A stretch of DNA of 64,000 nucleotides. Source: Oligoflexia bacterium. GTDB taxonomy: Bacteria; Bdellovibrionota; Bdellovibrionia; Bdellovibrionales; Bdellovibrionaceae. The position numbers were made by a program, and so were the translations under genes. This document shows, one piece after another, positions 19,071 through 27,991 of the stretch. Below the pieces are notes generated by a model. That model ran no database searches, was not told where the DNA came from, and saw nothing but the letters and a program-made list of their open reading frames with translations. Positions within the stretch are counted from its first letter, which is position 1. Every line of letters starts with the position of its first letter. The stretch spans positions 104,446 through 168,445 of the forward strand of contig BOLD01000008.1 of NCBI GenBank assembly GCA_016861345.1. Direction: 5' to 3'.

Positions 19071-19637
19071 ATGGATGAGAAGGCTAACCAGAAAAGTAAT
19101 ACAAAGACAATAGAGACAATAAAGACAATAGAGACAATAAAGACAATAGAGACAATAGAGACAATGAGAGGGAAGATGATATTCGCTGAAAACATCCTGT
19201 TAATTGTTGCCCTGCTTGTGTGTGGTTCCGGTGCGTGTGCTAATTTTCCAGAAAATGGAATGTGGATTGGCAGTGGGGACACCTTATATTCTGATGGTCA
19301 AAATATTAGTTTTATGGAGATCCTTCAAATCAAAAACAATCAAGTACGAGGAAAGCAGGTCAATCAGGATCGAGAGACTGAGTATATAAAGTGGGATTTG
19401 AAATTCAATGCAGATGGCAGTTTTGTAACGACCGATGGTGCTACGGGATATTGTCGAGCTGATGTTTGCGAGTGGAATGTAAATTCGGACACTTGGGTAA
19501 TGACTTCGCGATGGATTTTTAATGGGAACGAGTTGCGGCGCGAGGAATCGGGAAGTTTTGGACAGCTGTCATACCGTATGAGTTCCGTTTTAAAAAGGCA
19601 AAATAATTCAATTATCAGACAATTAAGCGCAAGATAG
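19071..19637 (+). CDS. Exported protein of unknown function with an N-terminal T-I-E/K repeat
   Basis: I do not recognise this protein. If translated from 19071 it has 188 residues. The first ~31 residues are a threonine-isoleucine-glutamate/lysine repeat encoded by a 9-bp tandem repeat. From Met32 (19164) or Met36 (19176) a normal signal peptide begins, with core ENILLIVALLVCGSGACA and a likely cleavage after ACA. The true start may therefore be 19164, placing the repeat in the leader. The mature part is polar, with paired cysteines in YCRADVCEW and WIG, WDL and WIF strand-like segments. It resembles a small lipocalin-like or beta-sandwich periplasmic protein, but that is a guess. Confidence 0.6.
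   Translation: MDEKANQKSNTKTIETIKTIETIKTIETIETMRGKMIFAENILLIVALLVCGSGACANFPENGMWIGSGDTLYSDGQNISFMEILQIKNNQVRGKQVNQDRETEYIKWDLKFNADGSFVTTDGATGYCRADVCEWNVNSDTWVMTSRWIFNGNELRREESGSFGQLSYRMSSVLKRQNNSIIRQLSAR
19105..19167 (+). repeat. 9-bp tandem repeat, seven units
   Basis: Seven consecutive units of AGACAATAR (R is A or G), the last one imperfect (AGACAATGA), run without interruption. The unit is a multiple of three, so changes in copy number would not shift the frame. They would lengthen or shorten either an N-terminal extension or the 5' untranslated spacing of the gene at 19071-19637. Confidence 0.9.
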
Positions 19638-19725
19638 CCGGAAAATATTCATCTATACCTCAACAAAAGTCTGGATCATGAAGTGACAGATTGCAGGATC
19701 AAAGAGATTCTAAAACAATAGTTGA

Positions 19726-20238
19726 ATGGATCTAGAGGTCTCTCGATTAAGGAAAATTAAGCTGTTGGCCCTTGATGTCGATGGTGTACTCACAGATTGT
19801 CGGGTCTTTTTGGATTCCTCTGGTGAGTGGCGGCGGCTATTCAGTATTCGTGATGGTTACGGTCTTAAGAGATTAATTGAAGCTGGATACAAAACAGCCA
19901 TCATTACAGGGACACGAGCTCAGGATATTCGTGAGCGAGCAAAGGCATTGGGCATTCATTATTTCTATGAGGGGCATCTCAATAAAGGGCCTGTTCTCGA
20001 TGAACTGGCCAAAGAAGCGTCTTTAAATCTGAGTGAAATAGCTTATATGGGGGATGATATCTTTGATGTTCCCGTACTTCAAAAGGTTGGTTTTGCAGCA
20101 TCAGTGCCAGATGCTATGGATGAGGCCTTGAAAGTATCCCACTATATCACACGAAGACCAGCGGGTAATGGAGCAGTTAGGGAAATTTGTGATTTTATCG
20201 TTCAATATGGCGCATTTGCCGAGAAGGGAAAGTTGTGA
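19726..20238 (+). CDS. kdsC: 3-deoxy-D-manno-octulosonate 8-phosphate phosphatase
   Basis: KdsC removes phosphate from KDO 8-phosphate in the pathway to the LPS inner-core sugar KDO. The 170-residue product is a HAD phosphatase of the YrbI type. It has DVDGVLTD (nucleophile D17, acid/base D19) and TGTRAQDIRERAKALGI. The loop with lysine is NKGPVLDELA, and the metal motif is MGDDIFDVPVL. Length and lack of a large cap domain fit KdsC. In many proteobacteria kdsC lies directly before lptC; here the gliding cluster intervenes. Its stop overlaps the next start (GTGA). Confidence 0.92.
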   Translation: MDLEVSRLRKIKLLALDVDGVLTDCRVFLDSSGEWRRLFSIRDGYGLKRLIEAGYKTAIITGTRAQDIRERAKALGIHYFYEGHLNKGPVLDELAKEASLNLSEIAYMGDDIFDVPVLQKVGFAASVPDAMDEALKVSHYITRRPAGNGAVREICDFIVQYGAFAEKGKL

Positions 20239-20945
20239 AAAACTTTTTGATTCCAATCATCGTTTTATTTACACAGATTTCTATTGCAGCAGAGGTTATC
20301 GAGCTGCCCGAAGAGGAGTTGGCTAAGGAAACAGTGCTTCCCCGTTTTGATAATGCAGTCACTGTCAAAAATAAAAATATCATCACCTTAAATAAGATTG
20401 AAACAAGCGTCTATTTCGGATGGAATTTTACTGAACCGATATACAATCAAAGTAAAATGGGAATGAATGTTGGATATCACTGGTCTGAAGACTCTGCCTT
20501 TATGCTTAATTTCGCGAAATGGAGTGGTGGTCTTAATACCCAGTACACTGATCAGTTGTACTCACAATATAAACTAGATTTTTCGAGAGCTCCCAAGCCA
20601 GAGTATTCTATATATGGAAACTATGAGTTGAAGGCTTACTACGGTAAAATTAGTTTAACAAAGCAAGGTGTAATGAATTTGCATTTATATCCCATCTTGG
20701 GTGCTGGAATAACAAAGTTTCAGCATAAGAATTATTTTGGTGCAAACGTTGGTGTAGGATGGAAATTTTATTTTTCAAAAAACTGGTCATTAAGAACGGA
20801 TTTGAAGTTTCAATTTTCTCAATCTCCCTCGCCATTTCTGAAGGATAAAATGAAAACAACGGATGGTGTTCCTTTGCCAAGTGAGTTTCAAGATAAGTGG
20901 ACATATTCGACTATTTTTGATCTTGGAGTTTCAGCAATATTTTAA
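20235..20945 (+). CDS. Outer-membrane beta-barrel protein, gliding cluster
   Basis: A signal peptide (MKNFLIPIIVLFTQISIAA) is followed by a stretch of alternating amphipathic strands rich in Tyr, Trp and Phe (VYFGWNFTEPIYN, NVGYHWSEDSAFMLNFAKW, YGNYELKAYYGKISL), ending in VSAIF with a terminal Phe. This is the usual form of a small outer-membrane barrel. The 236-residue size and the place at the head of the Glt-like cluster resemble the porin-like proteins (GltA/GltB/GltH) of the Myxococcus gliding machinery. Which one it corresponds to cannot be said. The GTG start overlaps the kdsC stop. Confidence 0.75.
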   Translation: MKNFLIPIIVLFTQISIAAEVIELPEEELAKETVLPRFDNAVTVKNKNIITLNKIETSVYFGWNFTEPIYNQSKMGMNVGYHWSEDSAFMLNFAKWSGGLNTQYTDQLYSQYKLDFSRAPKPEYSIYGNYELKAYYGKISLTKQGVMNLHLYPILGAGITKFQHKNYFGANVGVGWKFYFSKNWSLRTDLKFQFSQSPSPFLKDKMKTTDGVPLPSEFQDKWTYSTIFDLGVSAIF

Positions 20946-20954
20946 TTTTAACTA

Positions 20955-21013
20955 TGGGGGTTTGATGGCGAGATTGTTACTGAAAAGTAATGAGTTTTTG
21001 CATATGTCCCCCA
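20955..21013 (+). promoter_or_regulatory. Structured element between the two barrel genes
   Basis: The gap 20946-21136 holds no gene. TGGGGG (20955-20960) can pair with CCCCCA (21008-21013). Nested inside is a perfect hairpin TTACT-GAAA-AGTAA (20977-20990) closed by a GNRA-type tetraloop. No T-run follows, so it is not an intrinsic terminator. It could be an mRNA processing or stability element that sets the ratio of upstream to downstream genes. Function is unknown. Confidence 0.45.
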
Positions 21014-21136
21014 GGTCCTTTGTCGCGCTCTAGAAAATTAAGTTGTGTAACAGTTCATAATATCGGTCTAGTTTCTTTAGCAGTTGCTACAACTATTGGA
21101 GTTCATTCGCTATCTTAATGAAACGAGGGTCTTAGT

Positions 21137-21931
21137 ATGCACCGTTTAACTCTTCTCATTATATCGACTCTGGTCTTTATTTCATCCCCATCTATCTTGT
21201 TTGCACAAGAGGCTGATGACGTTGATGTTGAAATGGTTGAGGCAGAGCTTAAAAAATCAGAAATCAAACCAAGTACCGCGCCATCTCAAAGGCCAAGCGA
21301 GTCTGCTAAAGATATCGAAGTAGAGAGGCTAACTGATTTAGGAAAATTATCATCATTTAGTGAGGTTTCAGTATTGCAGAAGCGGTATATGCCGAAGACT
21401 GGCCGATTTCAGTTTTTTGGAGGTCTCTCTCTTGTAGCAAATGATCCTTGGTTTTTGGGGACAGGTTTAAATGGGCGAGTTTCGTATGGATTTACAGAAG
21501 CTTGGGGAGTTGAGTTGGTGGGAACTTTTCTGACCTCATCGCAGAAAGATGCGGTGAAGTCTTTGTCTCAGGAGCATAGTGTTGACACAAGTATTATCTC
21601 CTATACGAAGGGTTATGTTGGGGCGGATGTGATGTGGACCCCAATATACGGAAAGCTCTCTTTGTTTAATAAACAATTTGTGCCATTTGATATGTATTTT
21701 TCTGCGGGCGGAGGGACCTCGACCATCAGTGGCGGAGCGAGCTCATCGGCACCTACATTTCACCTTGGAATGGGGCAAATATTTGCTTTTTCAAAGTCGA
21801 TGGGATTTAGGTGGGATGTCAGTCTTAATAACTTCAGTGCAAAACAAACTGATGGGAACGTGACGAACTTCAACAACCTCTTTTTGACACTGGGAATGTG
21901 TATGTACATTCCGGAGGCAAAGTATCGATGA
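21137..21931 (+). CDS. Second outer-membrane beta-barrel protein, gliding cluster
   Basis: The signal peptide (core LLIISTLVFISSPSILFA, cleavage before QEADD) is followed by a charged linker of about 60 residues and then barrel-type strands. Examples are GRFQFFGGLSLVANDPWFLG, GRVSYGFTEAWGVELVGTFL and FDMYFSAGGGTS. It ends with a final strand FLTLGMCMYIPEAKYR. It belongs to the same outer-membrane barrel type as its upstream neighbour. Of 264 residues, about 190 could form the barrel. Its stop overlaps the ATG of the TPR gene (ATGA), so the two are probably translationally coupled. Confidence 0.75.
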   Translation: MHRLTLLIISTLVFISSPSILFAQEADDVDVEMVEAELKKSEIKPSTAPSQRPSESAKDIEVERLTDLGKLSSFSEVSVLQKRYMPKTGRFQFFGGLSLVANDPWFLGTGLNGRVSYGFTEAWGVELVGTFLTSSQKDAVKSLSQEHSVDTSIISYTKGYVGADVMWTPIYGKLSLFNKQFVPFDMYFSAGGGTSTISGGASSSAPTFHLGMGQIFAFSKSMGFRWDVSLNNFSAKQTDGNVTNFNNLFLTLGMCMYIPEAKYR

Positions 21932-23658
21932 AAACGAATAAATATTTCTGTCCTCAATTATACTTGAAGTTCGCTCTTGCAGTAGCAATAGTGTTTCCAG
22001 GTGTCTCGACTTTGGCCGTGACTACACAGAAGAAAAAAACATCCTCATCTTCACAAGCCTCAAGTCAGCCACAAAAAAGCAGAAAGTCCTCAGCAAAGTC
22101 AGCAGAGGGCAAATTGTCGCAAATGGCTAGTTCAACAAAACCGACTGAGAAAAAAACATCTGAGAAGAGAACAGCGGAGAGAAGGGGAGGCATAGAACAA
22201 GTGGCGTCAAGTGGACATCAATCTTTGAGCCAGGCCCTATCTCATGTTCGTGCGGGAAATTATCAGCAAGCAGTCCCACTTTTATTCTCTCTTTCGAGAA
22301 GATCTGATTTACAAAGTGAGCGAGCACAAATAAAATACATTCTTGGCAATGCTCTTCTTGATTTAAAACTATACCAAGTTGCTGCATTCATGTTTGTCGA
22401 TGTTATCCGAAGTGGCAATGCCAAATATGCAAAACCCTCTGTTGAGAAACTTTCTTTAGCTGCAGATGCCTTGGGTGATGACACCTTATTGAATTACGCT
22501 CTATCGCGAATTCAGCCTGATCAGGTCCCAGATGCGGGTAAGGATTTAATTACATATCGACTGGCTGAAATAAAAATGCGCAACGGCCATTTTGAACAAG
22601 CAGCGCAATTGTTGACAAAGGTGCCGATCGAGAGCCGATACTTCTTTCAGGCAAAATATAAAAGAGGTCTTGCATATCTTGAGGCGGGACACACGGCAGA
22701 GGCCATTAAGGTGTTTCAAAATTTACTCGCTGTGAGATCTGGCGCAGGAGTGACTGACACAAACAGAGTCATTGCTCAAATGGCTCTCGCGCGAGCTCTG
22801 TATCAGGCTCAGGATTGGGATGGCGCAATTGCAGCCTATCGTGAAATACCAAGAGACCATGATCTGTGGCATGAAGCTTTGTTTGAATCAAGTTGGGCGA
22901 TGTTGCGTGGCGCACGATTCAGATCTGCACTGAGCAATTTCCACTCACTTCATTCGACATATTATGAAGATTATTACATTCCAGAGTCATTACTCTTGAG
23001 ATCCATTGTCTATCTTTACATCTGCAAATACGACGAGATGGAAAAAGTTCTTAATCTATTTGAAAAGATTTATGCCCCCCTCAGTAGCCAGATTGCTCAC
23101 TTTATTAATCACGCAGCGGATCCTTTGTCATACTATCAAGAGGTCGAGTCCGCCTATAATTATAGTATTGGAAAAGACATTTCAGTGAAGACAAAGCTTC
23201 CGTTAAAAGTATCACTGTTTGTAATTCGAGAGGGTGATGTGAAGAGAGCTTTTGGATACATGAGAAATTTAAATGAAGAAAAAAATCGTATTGAGTCAAT
23301 GCCAGCCCTAATGAGGTCATCATTTGGGCCTTTTGCTAAGAAAATTCTCTCAAATCGATTTAAGAACGCTAAAATTTCAATTGGAGAAATGGCAAAAGCA
23401 CATCTTCAAAGTATGAGAAATGAGCTTAGAGATCTGTATGAGCAGGCAGGATTTATTCGCTATGAGATGATCAACGGTCGTAAGGAGCAACTCAAAAAGG
23501 TCATAGCTGGAAAGGATATTCCAAAGACCACAGTTGATGAACAGCTCGATAAAACTTTCTATGTGCAGAACGGTTACGAATATTGGCCATTTGACGGCGA
23601 ATACTGGTTGGATGAGATAGGAAATTATCATTATCTCGGAAAACAGAGTTGTGAGTAG
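21928..23658 (+). CDS. Exported TPR-repeat protein, gliding cluster
   Basis: The 576-residue product starts with a signal peptide (hydrophobic core LKFALAVAIVFPGVSTLA) and a Ser/Lys/Gln-rich linker. TPR-like helices follow from about residue 90 to 330 (for example AEIKMRNGHFEQAAQLLTKV, KRGLAYLEAGHTAEAIKVFQ, ALARALYQAQDWDGAIAAYR). The C-terminal third is helical without a recognised domain. The ATG at 21928 is chosen over the GTG at 21898 because it makes an ATGA overlap and restores a normal signal peptide. It probably acts in the periplasm as a scaffold of the Glt-like envelope complex. Confidence 0.75.
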   Translation: MKTNKYFCPQLYLKFALAVAIVFPGVSTLAVTTQKKKTSSSSQASSQPQKSRKSSAKSAEGKLSQMASSTKPTEKKTSEKRTAERRGGIEQVASSGHQSLSQALSHVRAGNYQQAVPLLFSLSRRSDLQSERAQIKYILGNALLDLKLYQVAAFMFVDVIRSGNAKYAKPSVEKLSLAADALGDDTLLNYALSRIQPDQVPDAGKDLITYRLAEIKMRNGHFEQAAQLLTKVPIESRYFFQAKYKRGLAYLEAGHTAEAIKVFQNLLAVRSGAGVTDTNRVIAQMALARALYQAQDWDGAIAAYREIPRDHDLWHEALFESSWAMLRGARFRSALSNFHSLHSTYYEDYYIPESLLLRSIVYLYICKYDEMEKVLNLFEKIYAPLSSQIAHFINHAADPLSYYQEVESAYNYSIGKDISVKTKLPLKVSLFVIREGDVKRAFGYMRNLNEEKNRIESMPALMRSSFGPFAKKILSNRFKNAKISIGEMAKAHLQSMRNELRDLYEQAGFIRYEMINGRKEQLKKVIAGKDIPKTTVDEQLDKTFYVQNGYEYWPFDGEYWLDEIGNYHYLGKQSCE

Positions 23659-23661
23659 ATT

Positions 23662-26600
23662 ATGAATAAGCAAGGAATTATATTTGGAGTTATTATTCTG
23701 ATTAGTACCACATTTGCGGGGGCAGTTGAGCAGAGCAAAAAAAAGCAGCAAAAGAAATCGACCCCGCAGGTTTCTCAGCAAAAAGCAACCTCCATTGCTC
23801 ATAAGGCACTATCGAAAGACCGAGGTGGCAGTGTTCAGATTGATAAGAAGCAAACAGCTCTTCCAAAATATCAAGAACTTCAAGGAAAAAAAATAAAATC
23901 AACTGTCGATCTGAAGCAGGTTAAACCTCCAAAAACTTCATCATTTATGGTTGAAGATGGATCTGATGATAAAGCAAAACTTGAGCGCATCACAGATCAG
24001 CAAATTGATGAGTTATATAATTTGACAAAGAAATTTAAGACGAGTCCAAGACGAGGGGAGCTTTGGCTTCGATTGGCTGAGCTTTATGTTGAAAAGGCAG
24101 GACTCATCGATTTTCGAAGGCAAACCGAGTACGATAAAAGACTTCGAGATTACCAGGACGGCAAAACAAAGATGAAGCCGACTTTGGATTTAAAAGACGC
24201 ACATGAGTATAACTTGAAAGCGATACAGCTTTACGAATGGTTTGTTCGAGATTTTCCAAAAGATGAAAAATTGGATCAAGCACTCTTCTTCTTGGGATAT
24301 AATTCATATGAAGTGGGCCAAGTGAAAAAAGGGACGGAGTACTATACTCGTTTGACAAAGAATTACCCTCAAAGTCCATACATAGTAGAGGCAAATTTTG
24401 CTCTGGCCGAGTATTATTTTGAAAATGAGCAGTGGAAGAAAGCCTTAGCTTCATATCTTGAGGTTGTGAAAAATAAAAAACATCGCCTCTTTAGCTTCAG
24501 TATGTACAAAGTAGCCTGGTGCTATTTTCGATCAGGGGAAACCACGAAAGCTTTAAAGAACATGGAGTACCTTGTTCGATATAACAGAGATGAAGCGGCA
24601 CAAAGTGCAAGCAATGGTAAGAAAATTGTGAGTAAGGCTAAGCTAGAGGGTGAGGGGTTGAGAGATATTGTTCTCTTTTATTCTGAAGTTGGAGCTTACG
24701 ACAAGGCGCCAGCGTATTTTCAAAACTTAGCTGGAAAAGATGCGCTGGGATATCTTGAGAAGCTGGCCTATTTGTATGCGGATCGTGGTAATCGTGAAGG
24801 GGCTCGACATTTGTTCAATTATCTGATTCAACAAAATCCATCAGCACCGAAAGCCTTTGATTATAAATATCAAATCGTGCAGGGCTATTCCAATGCGACA
24901 AAGACGCGTGAATTTCGTGAGGAGCTGTATTCATGGATTCGTGATTTTGGTGTTGGAAGCGCCTGGTATCAGGCAAATAAGTCGAATACTGAATTAACAC
25001 AGAATTCTGAGAAATTAAGGGAAACGACTTTGAGAAATTGGATTCTGCAGCAACATCAAACGGCTCAGAATTCTCGTGCGAAATTCTCTCAATCTTTAGC
25101 TCAAGAAGGGTATTATCTATATTTAAAGGAGTTTCCACAGGCAACTGCCTATCCAGATATGCATTTTTATTACGCCGAATTGCTATATGATATGCAAAAG
25201 TATGATGAGGCAGGAACTCACTACCGGTGGGTTGTCGATAATGCTCCACAGAGTAAATATGCAGCTAAAGCTGCTGAAAATATTGTTCTCGCTCTTGAAA
25301 AAAATATGCCCAAGGATGAGGAAATTTCAAAATCTGTGGGTAATAGTGTAGAGCCTGTGGCATTCAACCCGCGAATTGAAAAGTTCGTACAAGCCAGTCA
25401 GTGGTATATTTCCAAATTTCCAAACACAGAGAAAGTTGCTGATATTAAATTTCGGGTAGGGCGGCTTTATTACCAACACAATCAATTTGATCAGGCTATT
25501 CCCTATTTTAAAGAGATTGTACAAAAATACCCAAAGACGAAATATGCTGAATACTCAGCCAACTTACTGCTCGATATTTATAATTTGAAAAAAGATTATG
25601 TTGGCATGGAAAAAACGGGGCTCGAGCTCCTTGCGATTCCAGCGATTGCAAGCTCAAAGGCCGGAGCTGATATTAAAGGGGTTATGGAGAAGGCGAGTTT
25701 TAAAAGGGCTCAGGATCTTGAGGGAACAAAAGACTACCAGAAGAGCGCTGAACAGTTTGAGTATTTCGCAAAACAAAATCCACATTCACCATTAGCTGTC
25801 ACAGCACATTTTAATGCGGGTGTGAATTATGAAAGAGCAGGGCAGAATTCGCGAGCGATTTCAAATCATCTTTTTGTTGTCCAAAGTAAAGATAAATCTG
25901 CTGATCAATTCAAGCCTAAGTCCCACCGTATCTTGGCTAAGCTTTATCAAGATGCTGGGCTACTTGAAGAGGCGGCTGTGATGTATAAAAAGTCTGCTCA
26001 CGAGTCTGGGTCTGATCCTCTTGTTCCAAATCTCCACTATAATGCTGCAATTTTATATGAGGCGCTCGGCAGAAATACTGAAGCTGTGGGAGAGTACGAT
26101 CAGTACTTTCAGAAATCGAAGAAGGCTGATAAATTTGAAACTGTTTATCAAGTTGCACAGATCTACAGACGGGCTGGTCAAAACCAAAAGGCAATTCAGA
26201 AATTTAAGGAATACGTTCAGTTTGGCTCAGGAGCTCCTGAAAAAATCATGGAGAGCACATATTTAGTTTACGAGCTTGCTCTTCAAAGTGGTGATCCGAA
26301 ATTAGCAGATCAATGGAGAAGAAAGACTTTGTCGACTCAAAAACAGTATGCCCCCAACAAAAAGGGGATTGGGGCACAGTACGCAGCTAAGATCTTAATG
26401 GAAGATGCCCTAGTCGCTTTTGCTGAAATGAAGTCAATAACAATTCCAGGAGATCCAGCGAAACAAAAAAAAGCGGCACAGAAAAAAATTGGAATGATGA
26501 CTCAAATGAATACACAACTAGCTGATATAATCAAGTACGACAGTCCAGAGGAAATCGTTGGCGCCTTGTCCGTTCTGGGGCAGGCTAATTTACACATGGG

Positions 26601-26871
26601 CGAATCACTAGTTGGAGCTCCATTGCCACCGGGATTAAATCCTCAGGAGACGGAACAGTATAAGGCAGGGATAGCCAAGTTGGCGGAGCCGTTTTTTATC
26701 AAGGCAAAAGAAAGTTTAAAGGCAGCCATTGATCGCGGCTCTGAACTGGAGGTGTATAATAAACACTATCGAAGGGCTGGAGAACTGCTTGTAAAAATGG
26801 ACCCGAGCTTTAGTTCTGATCAAGGTGAGCTACCAATGGAAATGAAACAAGCGGAGTGGGTGGGCCTATGA
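23662..26871 (+). CDS. Large TPR-repeat periplasmic protein, gliding cluster
   Basis: At 1069 residues this is the largest protein of the cluster. It has a signal peptide (GIIFGVIILISTTFAGA) and a basic Lys/Gln linker. TPR motifs then run through most of the length, such as ALFFLGYNSYEVGQVKKGTEYY, VADIKFRVGRLYYQHNQFDQ, AVTAHFNAGVNYERAGQN and LHYNAAILYEALGRNTEAV in shortened form. Giant TPR proteins (GltD/GltI type) are a hallmark of Myxococcus gliding clusters, though GltI there is much longer. The role is probably as a periplasmic scaffold. It overlaps the following lipoprotein gene by 4 nt. Confidence 0.78.
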   Translation: MNKQGIIFGVIILISTTFAGAVEQSKKKQQKKSTPQVSQQKATSIAHKALSKDRGGSVQIDKKQTALPKYQELQGKKIKSTVDLKQVKPPKTSSFMVEDGSDDKAKLERITDQQIDELYNLTKKFKTSPRRGELWLRLAELYVEKAGLIDFRRQTEYDKRLRDYQDGKTKMKPTLDLKDAHEYNLKAIQLYEWFVRDFPKDEKLDQALFFLGYNSYEVGQVKKGTEYYTRLTKNYPQSPYIVEANFALAEYYFENEQWKKALASYLEVVKNKKHRLFSFSMYKVAWCYFRSGETTKALKNMEYLVRYNRDEAAQSASNGKKIVSKAKLEGEGLRDIVLFYSEVGAYDKAPAYFQNLAGKDALGYLEKLAYLYADRGNREGARHLFNYLIQQNPSAPKAFDYKYQIVQGYSNATKTREFREELYSWIRDFGVGSAWYQANKSNTELTQNSEKLRETTLRNWILQQHQTAQNSRAKFSQSLAQEGYYLYLKEFPQATAYPDMHFYYAELLYDMQKYDEAGTHYRWVVDNAPQSKYAAKAAENIVLALEKNMPKDEEISKSVGNSVEPVAFNPRIEKFVQASQWYISKFPNTEKVADIKFRVGRLYYQHNQFDQAIPYFKEIVQKYPKTKYAEYSANLLLDIYNLKKDYVGMEKTGLELLAIPAIASSKAGADIKGVMEKASFKRAQDLEGTKDYQKSAEQFEYFAKQNPHSPLAVTAHFNAGVNYERAGQNSRAISNHLFVVQSKDKSADQFKPKSHRILAKLYQDAGLLEEAAVMYKKSAHESGSDPLVPNLHYNAAILYEALGRNTEAVGEYDQYFQKSKKADKFETVYQVAQIYRRAGQNQKAIQKFKEYVQFGSGAPEKIMESTYLVYELALQSGDPKLADQWRRKTLSTQKQYAPNKKGIGAQYAAKILMEDALVAFAEMKSITIPGDPAKQKKAAQKKIGMMTQMNTQLADIIKYDSPEEIVGALSVLGQANLHMGESLVGAPLPPGLNPQETEQYKAGIAKLAEPFFIKAKESLKAAIDRGSELEVYNKHYRRAGELLVKMDPSFSSDQGELPMEMKQAEWVGL

Positions 26872-27707
26872 GAAAACAGTTCTTCGTTCTATGTTCATTT
26901 GTCGTACTATCAGCGTGCTCATCTTCTCAAAAGCAAGAGTTAGTCGAGGGGGCGCCATTAACTACGGACACATCTTCAAAAGTTGAGTCAATGCGGTCAG
27001 AACATGGATCAAGTGACTCAAGGGATTCTATAGTAGCAGGAGCTTTAAATGGTAAATCCAGCCTTGCAGAATCGGTTCGTAGTGGCAATGATGAAGCGAT
27101 ATTTCGATCCGCAACTCAAGTGCTGGCGCAAAATCCGGCAGATCATAAGGCGTTGTTTGCTCTAGGGATGTATCATTTCAAAAAAGGCCAGATGTTAGCA
27201 GCTCAATATTTCTTTTTTAAGGCATTAAAAGAGAATCCAAGCTCTTCTGAGCTACATAATAATATTGGACTGACGTATCTCGGTCTAAAAGAGAAGAGAG
27301 AGGCAGTGAAATCATTTAAAAAAGCAATCGAATTAAATCCAAATGATGCTATTGCCGCAGGAAATTTAGGATCACTTTATCTTGAGGATAGAGACTTTAC
27401 TAAGGCAGCGATCGTTTTAGAGATGGCTTTGAAGAAAAACTCAAAAGATGTGAAGTTGCTGAATAATTATGCCGTGGCACTGGCAAATAAAGGTAAATAT
27501 GATCAAGCCCAAAGTCTGTACAAAGATGCACTGAAATTGAGTCCTAACGGAAAAGAGGTACTATTTAACTATGCGATTCTTTTGATCGAGAATCTGAAGC
27601 AGAATCAGGAGGGAATCGAAATGATTAATAAATTAAAATTTCTAGGCCCAACTGAAAATATGAGAGCAAAGATTCATGTTTTGGAAACGAAAGCACAGTT
27701 GAAGTGA
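26868..27707 (+). CDS. TPR lipoprotein, GltE/AglT-like
   Basis: The 279-residue product starts MRKQFFVLCSFVVLSACSSS. The lipobox LSAC gives a lipidated Cys17, and the serines after it predict sorting to the outer membrane. Four or five TPRs fill residues 90-270 (ALFALGMYHFKKGQMLAAQY, LHNNIGLTYLGLKEKREAV, AAGNLGSLYLEDRDFTKAA). The ATG at 26868 overlaps the upstream stop (ATGA) and is preferred over the start at 26856. A TPR lipoprotein of this size corresponds to GltE/AglT of the Myxococcus gliding complex. Confidence 0.78.
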   Translation: MRKQFFVLCSFVVLSACSSSQKQELVEGAPLTTDTSSKVESMRSEHGSSDSRDSIVAGALNGKSSLAESVRSGNDEAIFRSATQVLAQNPADHKALFALGMYHFKKGQMLAAQYFFFKALKENPSSSELHNNIGLTYLGLKEKREAVKSFKKAIELNPNDAIAAGNLGSLYLEDRDFTKAAIVLEMALKKNSKDVKLLNNYAVALANKGKYDQAQSLYKDALKLSPNGKEVLFNYAILLIENLKQNQEGIEMINKLKFLGPTENMRAKIHVLETKAQLK

Positions 27708-27991
27708 GCAATATGTTGAAGTTCAAGTTAATGATCATCATTGTAGCGGTAGTGGTTGTAGTAGGAGATTTTGCTTTGGCTCAGGATGCAAAAGCAAAAA
27801 AGGATCCAAGAAAACAAACGTTGAGCTTCGAGGATGAGTTAGTTGAAGGTGCAACTCAAAAGCCAGAGCTTTTTTATCTTTTTCAGAAGAAGAATTTTAA
27901 CTATAAACGATTAGTTAAGTTGAGAGAGAATTTTATTCCTGAATTAAGAAGAACATCAGAAGATATTCAACGTAGTCGGAGTGGAAATTGA
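27704..27991 (+). CDS. Small exported protein of the gliding cluster
   Basis: This 95-residue product has a signal peptide (LKFKLMIIIVAVVVVVGDFALA, cut before QDAKA). The charged mature part has the core LSFEDELVEGATQKPELF followed by KRLVKLRENFIPEL. A short protein of this pattern accompanies gliding gene clusters in myxobacteria as I remember them (Cgl/Glt small proteins), but I cannot name it securely. The GTG at 27704 overlaps the upstream stop. An ATG at 27713 is an alternative that also keeps the signal peptide. The stop overlaps the next TTG start. Confidence 0.65.
   Translation: MSNMLKFKLMIIIVAVVVVVGDFALAQDAKAKKDPRKQTLSFEDELVEGATQKPELFYLFQKKNFNYKRLVKLRENFIPELRRTSEDIQRSRSGN

Noticed and set aside
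19105..19167. 9-bp repeats considered as a replication-type iteron
   Set aside because: No origin-like features (DnaA boxes, AT-rich unwinding region) nearby, and the repeat is in frame with a coding sequence.
23377..23802. 141-residue minus-strand ORF across two TPR genes
   Set aside because: It spans a gene junction in antisense, with no ribosome binding site; a random open frame.
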